A stretch of 64,000 nt of DNA from Bacteroidales bacterium (GTDB lineage: Bacteria; Bacteroidota; Bacteroidia; Bacteroidales; WCHB1-69): positions 19,335 to 83,334 of the forward strand of contig JAGCCZ010000031.1 of the NCBI GenBank assembly GCA_017651425.1. Reading direction: 5' to 3'. Shown here piece by piece: positions 24,518 through 33,449 of this stretch; position 1 is the stretch's first letter, and every line of letters starts with the position of its first letter. A program made the position numbers and the translations under genes. The notes under the pieces are model-generated. The model searched no databases. It had not been told where the DNA came from and was given only the letters and a program-made list of their open reading frames with translations.

Positions 24518-26770
24518 CTATCCCATCAGATACTCGTCGATAGCCTTGGCGGCCTCTTTGCCGGCACCCATGGCGAGGATGACGGTAGCCGCGCCGGTCA
24601 CGATATCGCCACCCGCGAAGATCTTCGGATGCGAGGTCCTTCCCCGCTCATCGGCAGTGACGCAACCATGGCGGTTTACGTCCAATCCCTGCGTGGTGGA
24701 AGCCACCAACGGATTTGGGGAAGTACCCACGGCTATGATGGCCATGTCTGCGTCAAGGGTGAATTCAGAGCCCGGGATGGGCACCGGACGTCTTCTGCCG
24801 GAAGCATCGGGTTCGCCCAACTCCATGCGGATGCAGGTCATACCGCGCACCCAGCCCTTCTCGTCACCCAATATGCGCACAGGGTTGCAGAGCAGGTTGA
24901 ACTGCACGCCCTCCTCCTTGGCATGATGCACCTCCTCGGCGCGCGCCGGCAACTCCTCTTCGGAACGGCGATAGACGATGGAGACCTCCGCACCGAGGCG
25001 TATGGCCGTGCGCGCAGCATCCATGGCCACGTTTCCGCCACCGACCACAACCACATGGCGCCCCACGAAGTTGGGGGTCTCGTAACCCTCCTTATAAGAA
25101 AACAGCAGATTGTTTCGTGTCAAAAACTCATTGGCGGAGACCACCCCGCAGAGGTTCTCCCCCTCCACGCCCAAAAAGTTCGGGAATCCCGCACCGGTGC
25201 CCAAGTAGATGGCATCGTAACCCCACTTGGTCAGCAGATCGTCCACCGTCACGGTACGCCCGATGACAATATCGCTCTCAAAGCGCACACCCAGCTTCTC
25301 GACATTCTCCACTTCGGGTCGGACCACCTTTTTCTTGGGAAGACGGAACTCGGGGATGCCGTACACCAAGACGCCGCCGAACTCGTGCAGGGCCTCGAAG
25401 ACGGTGACGTTGTAGCCCTTCATCCGCAGTTCCTTGGCACAAGTGAGTCCCGACGGGCCGCTGCCGATGACAGCCACCTTGCGGCCGTTGTCGGAAGCCG
25501 GCTTGGCAAAAGTGAGCTTGTGCTCCCGTGACCAGTCGCCCACAAAGCGCTCCAACTTCCCGATGGCCACCGGGTCGCCCTTGCGACCGAGTATGCACTT
25601 GCCCTCGCACTGCGTCTCCTGCGGGCATACGCGTCCGCAGACCGCCGGCAGGGCAGAATCCTCGTTGATGATGCGCGCAGCCTCAGCAAAGTCGCCCTCG
25701 GCCACAGCGTGGATGAAGGCGGGGATGTTGATCTGCACAGGACAGCCCATGACGCACTGCGGCTTCTTGCAGTTGAGGCAGCGCTTGGCTTCCGCCATGG
25801 CCTCCTGCTCGTTGTAGCCGTAGCAGACCTCCTCGAAGTTCTGGCGGCGTTGTTCAGCGGGCTGCTCGCGCACGGGCACACGGCCCTGGGTTTTTGCAGA
25901 TTCCGGCACAACGGGGGATGTCTCCCAGCACTGGCAATCTTTGTGCTTGTGTTCCTCTATGTGGTCGTACATGGCCTGACGGCGCATGCACTCGTCGAAA
26001 TCAATCAAGGAGGCGTCAAACTCAGGTCCATCGACGCATGTGAATTTGGTTTCGCCGCCTACGCTGACGCGGCAGGCACCGCACATGCCCGTGCCATCCA
26101 CCATCAAGGCGTTGAGGCTGGCCACGCAAGGGATGTTCAGAGCTGCGGCCTTGCGGGCCACGAACTTCATCATGATCATCGGACCGATGGCCGTGATCTC
26201 GTCATAATGACGTCCCTCCTGTTCCACCAAATGTCCCAACATGTCTGTCACATTTCCCTTGAAACCCGCACTGCCGTCATCGGTGGCAATGTACAGGTTG
26301 GAATTTATGGCACGCAACTTCTCCACATAGAACAACAATGATTTTGTGCGGGCTCCGATGATGACATCACATTCCAACCGATGCTGTGCCATCCACTTGA
26401 CCAAGGGGAATATCGGCGCGATGCCGACACCGCCCGCGATGAAACAGTAACGCGATCTCCGAAGCTCCTCCATCGGCCGGTGTATAAACTCCGACGGCCG
26501 GCCAAGAGGACCTACCACATCCTGGAAAGATTGTCCCACTTCAAAAGTCACCATCTTGCGAGTGGAGTAACCTATGGTTTTCACCACCAAAGCGATGGTT
26601 CCGTCCTGAAGATCGGCATCGCTCACCGTCAAGGGAATGCGTTCGGCGTGTTCATCAGCCTTGACGATGACAAACTGGCCGGGAAGGGCGGCCAAAGCGA
26701 TCTTCGGGGCTTCAACTTCAATCAAATAGGTGTCTTGTCCGAGTTCTTGTTTCTTGACGATTTTATACAT
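24518..26770 (-). CDS. Fused NfnA/NfnB-type NAD(P)H:ferredoxin oxidoreductase (SudAB-like)
   Basis: A 750-residue fusion. Residues 1 to about 280 are a ferredoxin-NADP reductase-like FAD/NAD unit ending in a cysteine cluster (GTGMCGACRVSVGGETKFTCVDG). Residues about 320-750 resemble the glutamate synthase small subunit, with cysteine motifs CLNCKKPQCVMGCP and CGRVCPQETQCEGKC and two nucleotide motifs (VIGSGPSGLTCAKEL, VVVGGGNVAMDAARTA). In anaerobes, Nfn enzymes move electrons between NADH, NADPH and ferredoxin. Annotation pipelines often call this fusion dihydroorotate dehydrogenase/glutamate synthase. No partner gene for either of those is nearby, which favours the Nfn-like role. Confidence 0.85.
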   Translation of the reverse strand: MYKIVKKQELGQDTYLIEVEAPKIALAALPGQFVIVKADEHAERIPLTVSDADLQDGTIALVVKTIGYSTRKMVTFEVGQSFQDVVGPLGRPSEFIHRPMEELRRSRYCFIAGGVGIAPIFPLVKWMAQHRLECDVIIGARTKSLLFYVEKLRAINSNLYIATDDGSAGFKGNVTDMLGHLVEQEGRHYDEITAIGPMIMMKFVARKAAALNIPCVASLNALMVDGTGMCGACRVSVGGETKFTCVDGPEFDASLIDFDECMRRQAMYDHIEEHKHKDCQCWETSPVVPESAKTQGRVPVREQPAEQRRQNFEEVCYGYNEQEAMAEAKRCLNCKKPQCVMGCPVQINIPAFIHAVAEGDFAEAARIINEDSALPAVCGRVCPQETQCEGKCILGRKGDPVAIGKLERFVGDWSREHKLTFAKPASDNGRKVAVIGSGPSGLTCAKELRMKGYNVTVFEALHEFGGVLVYGIPEFRLPKKKVVRPEVENVEKLGVRFESDIVIGRTVTVDDLLTKWGYDAIYLGTGAGFPNFLGVEGENLCGVVSANEFLTRNNLLFSYKEGYETPNFVGRHVVVVGGGNVAMDAARTAIRLGAEVSIVYRRSEEELPARAEEVHHAKEEGVQFNLLCNPVRILGDEKGWVRGMTCIRMELGEPDASGRRRPVPIPGSEFTLDADMAIIAVGTSPNPLVASTTQGLDVNRHGCVTADERGRTSHPKIFAGGDIVTGAATVILAMGAGKEAAKAIDEYLMG

Positions 26771-26802
26771 GATGCCAAATATTTAGTTGGGATACGAGGG
26801 TG

Positions 26803-26810
26803 CAAAAGTA
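26803..26810 (-). promoter_or_regulatory. -7 promoter box for the Nfn-like gene
   Basis: The minus strand reads TACTTTTG, 32 bases upstream of the ATG at 26770. The gap up to 26964 otherwise shows nothing recognisable. Confidence 0.55.
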
Positions 26811-26964
26811 CGAAAAAAAAAAAATAGGGTTCAGAGCCGGATCCACACTCCCGGGCTGTCGATTGAAAAAAAGGGAATGATATAGCAGTTGACCTGAAGA
26901 AACAACAAAGACGGGCTATTCCAACGCTTATTATGTTTGCGGCATCCAGTGCCGCACACACTCT

Positions 26965-28338
26965 CTACAAACTGGCCAGGCAAGAAATCTCATCGGGCAA
27001 GGCGATGCCCTCCGAAAAAGGTGCGACCATGGCCCGATTTCTGGTGTCGTCACCGGTACCGAGGTCCAGTTCATTGGTAAAGATGACGGGTATGTCACTG
27101 TCGATAAAGCCAAACTGCTGATAGTATGGCTTCAATGCCGGATCGGCAGGGATGAGCATGGCGGCTGCGAACCCGCAATTGCGGGCGGCCGCGACGGCTT
27201 CGTGAATCACCTCGCGGGCAAGTCCCTTGCCACGATACCCGGGCAGTGTGGCGATGCCGTACAAGTACGCAGTGGGGCCCAACTCCGTGATACAAGGGAT
27301 CACGAATGCCATGGAAACGACATGTCCCCCGTCGCGACGCACGAAAGCGCAGTCAGGGAAATAATAGCGAGCAAGGAAGCTGTGTACGAAAGAGTCCTCG
27401 TCACCAAAGCAGACTTGCCATACATGGAGGATATCGCGCATGTCGGATGTCAGATGGAGAGCCAGGATCTTAGGAGCCATATTGACGGGCATATAGGAGA
27501 GCTTGGACTTGCGCAGGCCGGGTAGTCCCAAGTCCTCTTCCCGGTTGATGAGCGTATATTGAGGCGGCAAATACCGGGCAAAAAGGTGGTTGATCATGGC
27601 GTAGGCACCGTCGTATGAAGTGTCGGCCTTCTCCACATGTGTACAGAAAGTGTGGTCGTTGAGCCGGGAACCATACGTGAAGGCCACGATATTGTCGTCC
27701 ACGCGCAGGACACCGCCAAGAAGCTGCAGTTCCTCGAAATGGTCGAAGGCATGGCGGATGGCCTGCTGCTCGGCTGAAGGCCCGTCGGAGGAATCACCAT
27801 GCTGCCCGCGCCATACACTCTCCAAACGGAGGCACTCGTCAAAGTCCGCACGCGTAAGAGCTCCGTAAGTATAGTCATACAGGCGCGTGAACTTGTTGAC
27901 ATGGTTGCGTTTGGGCGCAAACTTTCGCCCACGCAACTCGGCCAGTTCCGCGCGGCTATAGACATAGTCCTCCAAATCCCGATTGCGGTCCAGCACAAAG
28001 GAGTCGGGGCACTGTGACAGCAGCTGGCCGCACTCGCGCTCACTGAAGCTGACGAGCATCAGGGGGTGTCCATGCGCGTTCGCCTCCTGCGCCAGCAAAG
28101 GTACAATCTCGCTGTAGGGATGCGAGTCATCGATGTCAATGACCATATAGCCGATGCGGCGTTCGCCATTGAGATGGCAACGGATGATCAGCCACGACTC
28201 CCATTCCGCCCATTCCATCTTGTAATGATCCTGCCAGCAAAAGAGATTGGCGAAGGTCCAGTCACAAGTGGTACGGTCATCCTGAAAATATTTTAGGAAA
28301 ATCGGGCGATCAGCAATAGTGATGGGATGGAAATGCAT
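26965..28338 (-). CDS. DUF2156-type acyltransferase fused to a GNAT acetyltransferase
   Basis: A 457-residue cytoplasmic protein with two halves. Residues 1 to about 290 match the DUF2156 (phosphatidylglycerol lysyltransferase C-terminal-like) fold: FLKYFQDDRTTCDWTFANLFCWQDHY, then RKFAPKRNHVNKFTR, then NREEDLGLPGLRKSKLSYMP. Residues about 315-430 form a GNAT domain with the acetyl-CoA loop LYGIATLPGYRGKGLAREVIHEA. Both halves belong to the same superfamily, so this may act as a double acyltransferase. Substrate unknown. It is 53 bases downstream of fprA. Confidence 0.8.
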   Translation of the reverse strand: MHFHPITIADRPIFLKYFQDDRTTCDWTFANLFCWQDHYKMEWAEWESWLIIRCHLNGERRIGYMVIDIDDSHPYSEIVPLLAQEANAHGHPLMLVSFSERECGQLLSQCPDSFVLDRNRDLEDYVYSRAELAELRGRKFAPKRNHVNKFTRLYDYTYGALTRADFDECLRLESVWRGQHGDSSDGPSAEQQAIRHAFDHFEELQLLGGVLRVDDNIVAFTYGSRLNDHTFCTHVEKADTSYDGAYAMINHLFARYLPPQYTLINREEDLGLPGLRKSKLSYMPVNMAPKILALHLTSDMRDILHVWQVCFGDEDSFVHSFLARYYFPDCAFVRRDGGHVVSMAFVIPCITELGPTAYLYGIATLPGYRGKGLAREVIHEAVAAARNCGFAAAMLIPADPALKPYYQQFGFIDSDIPVIFTNELDLGTGDDTRNRAMVAPFSEGIALPDEISCLASL

Positions 28339-28391
28339 GATTCAACGATTGGACAACGCTTGCGTTAACCCTGTTTTGAGTTTTGACTTTG

Positions 28392-29582
28392 TTATCCCAA
28401 TGCTTCCACCAACTGATCGACTTGCCCCATCTGTTCCTCCTTCATAGCGGACTTGAGGGTGACGATGGGCTCCACTATCGTGTTGGGTTTCATCTCGGAG
28501 AATATCTTCTGAATCTCCTTGGCAGCCACGGGTGCCCAAGTGCCATTCTCGACAATGCCGAAGGTTCGGCCCTGCAAAAAATGAGCCTTCAAATCCAGCA
28601 GATAGTTTTCCATGGGAGGATAGAGACCGCCGTTGTAGGTGGGGGCCACCAACACAATGTGACTGCAGCGGAAAGTCTCCGACACCAAATAGGAGACATG
28701 CGTGGCAGCGACATCATACATACGCACATCTCTGAAGCCCTTTTCGCCCAACTTGTTAGCCACGACAGTGGCGGCGGACTCCGTGTGACCGTACATCGAT
28801 CCGTAAATGACAACGGCGGCCTTCTGTTCGGGTTCATAACGGCTCCACAGGTCATGTTTTTCGATGAAGTAGCCTATATCCTGGCGCCAAACAGGACCAT
28901 GCAGCGGGCAGATCATCTTGATGTCAAGATTGGCAGCTTTCTTGAGCAAAGTCTGCACCTGAATGCCATATTTGCCCACGATGTTGGTGTAGTAGCGGCG
29001 AGCCTCGTCGATCCAGTCGCGATCGAAGTTTACCTCATCGGCATAGAGGTTGCCGCCAAGAGCCCCGAACGTGCCGAAAGCGTCGGCGGAGAAGAGAATG
29101 CCGTACTCAGACTCATATGAGACGACCACTTCGGGCCAGTGTACCATCTGCGCAGTGACAAAGGTGAGCGTGTGTCGGCCCGTGTTGAGGGTGTCGCCCT
29201 CCTTCACCGTCTGGATGTTGACTTGGAGACCGTGCGAGAAAAACTGCTGGATGAACTTGCCGGCCATGGCGCTGCAGACCACGACAGCCTGCGGATGGCG
29301 CAACAGAACCTCCTCCAAAAGGGCCAGATGGTCAGGCTCCACATGATGGATGACGATATAGTCCAGCGGGCGTCCGGCGAGCGTACACTGCAGATTCTCC
29401 AAGAACTGCGCGCCCACGGCATTGTCCGCCGTGTCGAGCAGGGCGGTCTTCTCGTCCAACAAAACGTATGAGTTGTAAGAGACACCGCGAGGCACGGGCA
29501 TCATGTTCTCAAATTGGGCCAGCCGACGGTCGGAAGCTCCTATATAATAAAGGGCGTCTTTTATTTTACGGGATGTATTCAT
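28392..29582 (-). CDS. FprA-type A-type flavoprotein (flavodiiron protein)
   Basis: A 396-residue protein with a beta-lactamase-fold diiron domain followed by a flavodoxin domain. The diiron ligand motif HHVEPDHLALLE (His80, Glu82, Asp84) and the flavodoxin phosphate loop YGSMYGHTESAA (about residue 260) are visible, as is HxP-like VAPTYNGGLYPPMENYL. Such proteins reduce O2 or NO with electrons from rubredoxin or NADH and protect anaerobes. No rubredoxin fusion is present. Its ATG overlaps the stop of the upstream membrane-protein gene by four bases. Confidence 0.92.
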   Translation of the reverse strand: MNTSRKIKDALYYIGASDRRLAQFENMMPVPRGVSYNSYVLLDEKTALLDTADNAVGAQFLENLQCTLAGRPLDYIVIHHVEPDHLALLEEVLLRHPQAVVVCSAMAGKFIQQFFSHGLQVNIQTVKEGDTLNTGRHTLTFVTAQMVHWPEVVVSYESEYGILFSADAFGTFGALGGNLYADEVNFDRDWIDEARRYYTNIVGKYGIQVQTLLKKAANLDIKMICPLHGPVWRQDIGYFIEKHDLWSRYEPEQKAAVVIYGSMYGHTESAATVVANKLGEKGFRDVRMYDVAATHVSYLVSETFRCSHIVLVAPTYNGGLYPPMENYLLDLKAHFLQGRTFGIVENGTWAPVAAKEIQKIFSEMKPNTIVEPIVTLKSAMKEEQMGQVDQLVEALG

Positions 29583-30007
29583 TGGGGATTGTTTTTTGTT
29601 TCTGTCGTTGGTTTTGTCTGGATTTCCTTGTTCTCCATGCGCAACAGGACCACCTCAAAGATGGAATAGAGGAAATATATGACGAGGAACGCAATGGCAA
29701 AACGTATGGCATCGGCCCTATTGAGGAACAGGTAGAGCAAAAGGAAAAGCAGGCAGGAGAGAAGTTTCACAACACGCGACAGCAGATAGTTGGAGACAAA
29801 TCGCTTGCCCTCCTTGCCTTGGTCGTCGCGCATGACAACAAACATCGTGAAAAGCGTGATGACAAAGAAGAAGAGCACGATAAACGGCAGGGCGGGTGAG
29901 GCGAGTTGCGGAAACAGCCATTGGAACAGCACCGTGAGGCCGGCGATGACCACGGAGAAAATAATAATGCGGAAGGAGAACTTTCTAATGGGTATCTTTT
30001 GGCTCAT
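29579..30007 (-). CDS. Small membrane protein of unknown function
   Basis: A 142-residue protein with four predicted membrane helices (FRIIIFSVVIAGLTVLFQWL; ALPFIVLFFFVITLFTMFVV; LLSRVVKLLSCLLFLLLYLF; IRFAIAFLVIYFLYSIFEVV) and a hydrophilic C-terminus rich in K/T/E. It overlaps the AtpZ-like gene by 23 bases upstream and fprA by 4 bases downstream. In other Bacteroidetes a protein like this sits between atpZ and atpB, so an AtpI-like accessory role is possible, but no ATP synthase subunit gene follows here. Confidence 0.75.
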   Translation of the reverse strand: MSQKIPIRKFSFRIIIFSVVIAGLTVLFQWLFPQLASPALPFIVLFFFVITLFTMFVVMRDDQGKEGKRFVSNYLLSRVVKLLSCLLFLLLYLFLNRADAIRFAIAFLVIYFLYSIFEVVLLRMENKEIQTKPTTETKNNPQ

Positions 30008-30239
30008 CTTTTTTTTCGTTTTTGGAATGAAGCACCGATTTGATCATCACATACATGGCAATGGCCACCGCAGCCAACGACAGGATGACCGTGAAGGCTG
30101 GCGAGCAATTCAGCTTCTCATCCAGCTTTATGCCACCAAACACGCCGGCAGCAATAATCACGCCCATCTCTATCCCCATATTGGAATAGTAGGCGTAACT
30201 ATGGAGGGCGCGACCGTTAGATGCTCTCTTGGAGGACAT
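29985..30239 (-). CDS. AtpZ/AtpI-like small membrane protein
   Basis: An 84-residue protein with two membrane helices and the AtpZ pattern: Y-Y-S-N-M-G-I-E-M-G-V-I-I-A-A-G-V-F-G-G-I-K-L-D-E-K-L, followed by a second helix (AFTVILSLAAVAIAMYVMIKSV) and a charged tail. AtpZ-family proteins are encoded at the head of ATP synthase operons and affect assembly or cation supply. Here the gene follows bactofilin by 12 bases, and no atp structural gene follows. Confidence 0.78.
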   Translation of the reverse strand: MSSKRASNGRALHSYAYYSNMGIEMGVIIAAGVFGGIKLDEKLNCSPAFTVILSLAAVAIAMYVMIKSVLHSKNEKKDEPKDTH

Positions 30240-30251
30240 CGGATGTCCGAA

Positions 30252-30638
30252 CTATCTTTTTTCGGGTTGCGGAGCGGCGGCGGCAGCGGCGCGCTGGTTG
30301 TTCATCTTGCAGTTGCCGGAGAATTCTGCACCCGGTTCGATGGCAATTTTGCCGGCACTGATATTGCCGACCACATTGGCAGTTGCCTTGAGGAAAACCA
30401 AATCGCTGACATTCAAACTTTCCGCACGGATGGTGCCTTCAATCTCAACATTGGAACAGGTGACATTGCCGTCCACCTTGCCGCTGCGGCCAATGATGAT
30501 CTTGGCCTTGGAGGTGAGATTCCCTTTTACCACACCGTCAATGCGACAGTCGCCGTTGGTGATGATGCTTCCCTCTACTTGGGTGCCTTGCGCAATGACG
30601 TTGATAACGCCAGTTTCACGAGTATCAATTTCTTTCAT
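30252..30638 (-). CDS. Bactofilin (polymer-forming cytoskeletal protein)
   Basis: A 128-residue protein with the right-handed beta-helix repeat of bactofilins: VIAQGTQVEGSIITNGDCRIDGVVKGNLTSKAKIIIGRSGKVDGNVTCSNVEIEGTIRAESLNV, in which G-x-I/V positions recur every 16-18 residues. Bactofilins form filaments at the inner membrane that place cell-wall or envelope enzymes. It sits between porW/sprE (45 bases upstream) and the AtpZ-like gene. An Ala-rich tail (QRAAAAAAPQPEKR) ends the protein. Confidence 0.9.
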   Translation of the reverse strand: MKEIDTRETGVINVIAQGTQVEGSIITNGDCRIDGVVKGNLTSKAKIIIGRSGKVDGNVTCSNVEIEGTIRAESLNVSDLVFLKATANVVGNISAGKIAIEPGAEFSGNCKMNNQRAAAAAAPQPEKR

Positions 30639-30683
30639 AATATCAAAATTTCGTTATTGTTATTTTTTTAAGTCGGTTTTAAA

Positions 30684-33392
30684 TTAAGGCTCTTGAAGAT
30701 AATGCTCTTTGAAAAAGTCGTCGTAAAAGACACGTCCCTCCTTGTTGTTGTAGAAAGAGGTGTAGTTGACGGCGGAAATGGCGTAAGGTATAATGGTTTT
30801 TCTGTTAATGTCCGCACTGAACATCTCGTCCTTGACGAGAAGGTTATAGTAGTTCATGGCCAACTCGGCATTGGTGAATTTCGCGATTGTCACCATCTGC
30901 TGGGTGTTGTTCACGTAAAAGCTGTTGACATTGAACCGCTGCAAGCTGAAATAGGTCTGGTTGAAAGTGGCCACATTCTGCTTCACAGTCTGCACGGGGA
31001 GATCGGCAGTGGTGACCAACAGAATGATATAGTGCATCTCATCAGCATTGTAGTTGAACGGGTTTGAAGGTGTCTTGGGCACTGTGGCGCCTTGGAGACC
31101 CTTCTGCGCACTGGCAGCGGAGTCGGCAGCGGGCACGGGATTGAGGGAGGCGAGCTTCTGGGCATCGAAAATGGAAAGATAGGTGCGGGCCAAGTCGGCC
31201 ACCTCCGTGGTCGGGAATTCACTGATGATGCGCTGCAGCCCCTTGATGAGGGTGTCCTCGTTGAACACCTGCCCAGCAGCGACCGTGCGCAAGTAGGTGT
31301 ATTTGGACTTTAAGACAGGATCGGTGCATTGGGGAATGGCGGCATCGGCTGCCTGCACAACAGCACCCCACTGCTTGTTGTTAAATTGGGCATAGACATT
31401 CTCGTATTGGCGTTCCAACGTCTTCTGCTCTTCGGCCAAACGTTCATAATAGTGAGGATCCTTGATCAGCTTGGCATAGTCGGTATTCGCATACTTGGTG
31501 AGCAAAATATCCTTGTAGTGGTCCGACTTCACCTGATCCACCCCTTGGTAAAGGGTATAGAGCAGATACGTTGCGGGCAGCGTGTATTCGCCATCCGGGA
31601 ACCGCTGCAGAAGGGACTCGAAAGAGGCGCAGGCGCGAGGAATGTCATGGAGCAGGTCACGGTAAATATAACCTGCCTCATACAGATTCTTGGCGATGAT
31701 GGCGTTGGAAGAGTCTATGGCCCCGGGGGTCATCGGCAGGTCCTGCAGGTAGTAGGCCTCCTTCTTGGGGTCGGTCTCGCGCTTGGGAATGGGGTTGCCG
31801 TCGTCATCATATTCAACCGAGTCTGGTGCCAGACTCGGGTCGTTCATGAGGGCCATGTCGTCGAAGGAGATCTGTTGCTTGTTGCTGATAAACCAGTTGT
31901 CCTCCAACTTACGGTTGCCCCAACGGCGGTAGAAGTCCTGCTGTCCGGATGTCACCAACGACTGATTGTAGAAATACCACTTGCCGTTGGAAGAGGTGGT
32001 GTTGATATTGGTGTAGGAGGCCGCATTCTGCATGGCCAGCATACGTTCCGCCTCCTCGGCGGCGGCCTTGCGCTCCGCCTCCGTATAGTCGGCAATCATC
32101 TTCTGGACCCACGCCTTGCGCTGGCTGTCCGACATCTTGGCAATACGCTGCAGGCTGTCCTGAAGGTCGATTTCGTCAAGCTTGTCCACCAAATCCTTGA
32201 GCACTCTCGACTTTTGGATCACATGGTCGTAGTCCGGATAATTTTTGGGGATGCTGAGAGCAGCAGTGTCGTAGTAAGCCTGCGCCTTGCGATATTCGTT
32301 CTCGTTGAAATAAAGATCTGCGAGTGTAAGGCTGGAGAAAGTGCGCTGATAGTTGTTCGTGGTCGAGGTGGCCACCGACTTGGCGAGATAGTTCTTGCGC
32401 AGGGTGTCGTTTTCGTCAATGCGGGCGATTTCAGAGTAGGCGTAAAAAATCTGGTCCTTGAAATCCTCGTTTTTTTCCTCCGCAAGCATCTTCTTGAACT
32501 GTTTCGTAATGGCATTCCGCGCGGAGGGACTGCCATCGTAGTTGGAGGCCAAGTGCATTTGGGCGCTGAAGACCATCTCGTAGTTGGAGGACTTCTTGAT
32601 CACCTGCTCAAAGCGCTTCTGGGCTTCGGCCTGCTGGTTCATCTGCTCGTACAGTTGCCCGAGGATGAGGTTCAGACGGGCCTTGAACTCACGCTTCGGA
32701 TGAGCTTCGATGGCGTTGTTGAGGTAATCGATGGCCTCCTGACGGTCGCCGTCGGGAGCGGTGAGGTGATATTCGGCCTTGGCGGCGTTGAAGAGGACGT
32801 TGAACTTCTTGTTCTTCTTGCTGGTGGCCAGATAGTGGAGATTCTCCAGCTGCTCGTCAGCCGAAGAGAAGTAGTTCTGGCGCAGAGCCGTGCGCGCCAA
32901 CATGACCGCCGCCTCATTGTAGGTGTTCGACTTCGGGAAGTTATGGGTGATATAGGAAAACACACGCTGCGCCTGCACATAGTCCTGCTTGTAAAAATAG
33001 GACTTGCCCATGATCAGGTAGGCGTCATCGATGGTCTTCACATACTCCTTGCCTTTGAAGAGCATAGAATGCTTGTAAATGGCCTTGGAAGACTTCTCGA
33101 TGGTGCGGTCCAAGTGAGACAGTGCGGGACCCAAGTCGCTTTTGGCCGGATAATAGTAAACGGGCAGAATGGTGGTGTAGTTGTCCTTCGACAACTTGTT
33201 CAACTCCGTTTCTGCCGACTTGAAGGCCTGCTGGCCGTTCCAAAGCACATTGTACTTGCAAGTGACGTTGTGGTATGCCCTGTTGATGGCGGTGTTCTTG
33301 GAGGTGGAACACCCCGTCACCCCTATCATCGCAATGACGAGGAGCATAAGAGCCAATATATTGGTTATGTGTGTTTTCTGTTTCAAATTCAA
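30684..33392 (-). CDS. porW: PorW/SprE, T9SS TPR lipoprotein
   Basis: A 902-residue lipoprotein (lipobox GVTGC, Cys28) with tetratricopeptide-type helices over most of its length, for example DDAYLIMGKSYFYKQDYVQAQRVFSYI and SLTLADLYFNENEYRKAQAYYDTAAL. The mature start (STSKNTAINRAYHNVTCKYNVLWNGQQAFKSAE) is the PorW/SprE signature. In Flavobacterium and Porphyromonas this lipoprotein is needed for T9SS function and links PorK/N to other parts. The order porW, bactofilin, atpZ is repeated in other Bacteroidetes. It also has an acidic insert (DSVEYDDDGNPIPKRETDPKKEAYYL). Confidence 0.9.
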   Translation of the reverse strand: MNLKQKTHITNILALMLLVIAMIGVTGCSTSKNTAINRAYHNVTCKYNVLWNGQQAFKSAETELNKLSKDNYTTILPVYYYPAKSDLGPALSHLDRTIEKSSKAIYKHSMLFKGKEYVKTIDDAYLIMGKSYFYKQDYVQAQRVFSYITHNFPKSNTYNEAAVMLARTALRQNYFSSADEQLENLHYLATSKKNKKFNVLFNAAKAEYHLTAPDGDRQEAIDYLNNAIEAHPKREFKARLNLILGQLYEQMNQQAEAQKRFEQVIKKSSNYEMVFSAQMHLASNYDGSPSARNAITKQFKKMLAEEKNEDFKDQIFYAYSEIARIDENDTLRKNYLAKSVATSTTNNYQRTFSSLTLADLYFNENEYRKAQAYYDTAALSIPKNYPDYDHVIQKSRVLKDLVDKLDEIDLQDSLQRIAKMSDSQRKAWVQKMIADYTEAERKAAAEEAERMLAMQNAASYTNINTTSSNGKWYFYNQSLVTSGQQDFYRRWGNRKLEDNWFISNKQQISFDDMALMNDPSLAPDSVEYDDDGNPIPKRETDPKKEAYYLQDLPMTPGAIDSSNAIIAKNLYEAGYIYRDLLHDIPRACASFESLLQRFPDGEYTLPATYLLYTLYQGVDQVKSDHYKDILLTKYANTDYAKLIKDPHYYERLAEEQKTLERQYENVYAQFNNKQWGAVVQAADAAIPQCTDPVLKSKYTYLRTVAAGQVFNEDTLIKGLQRIISEFPTTEVADLARTYLSIFDAQKLASLNPVPAADSAASAQKGLQGATVPKTPSNPFNYNADEMHYIILLVTTADLPVQTVKQNVATFNQTYFSLQRFNVNSFYVNNTQQMVTIAKFTNAELAMNYYNLLVKDEMFSADINRKTIIPYAISAVNYTSFYNNKEGRVFYDDFFKEHYLQEP

Positions 33393-33449
33393 AAAATTGT
33401 CGTTATTCGTGCCAAACTAAAGAAAAAATATAACGGCGTTTTGGCTTTT

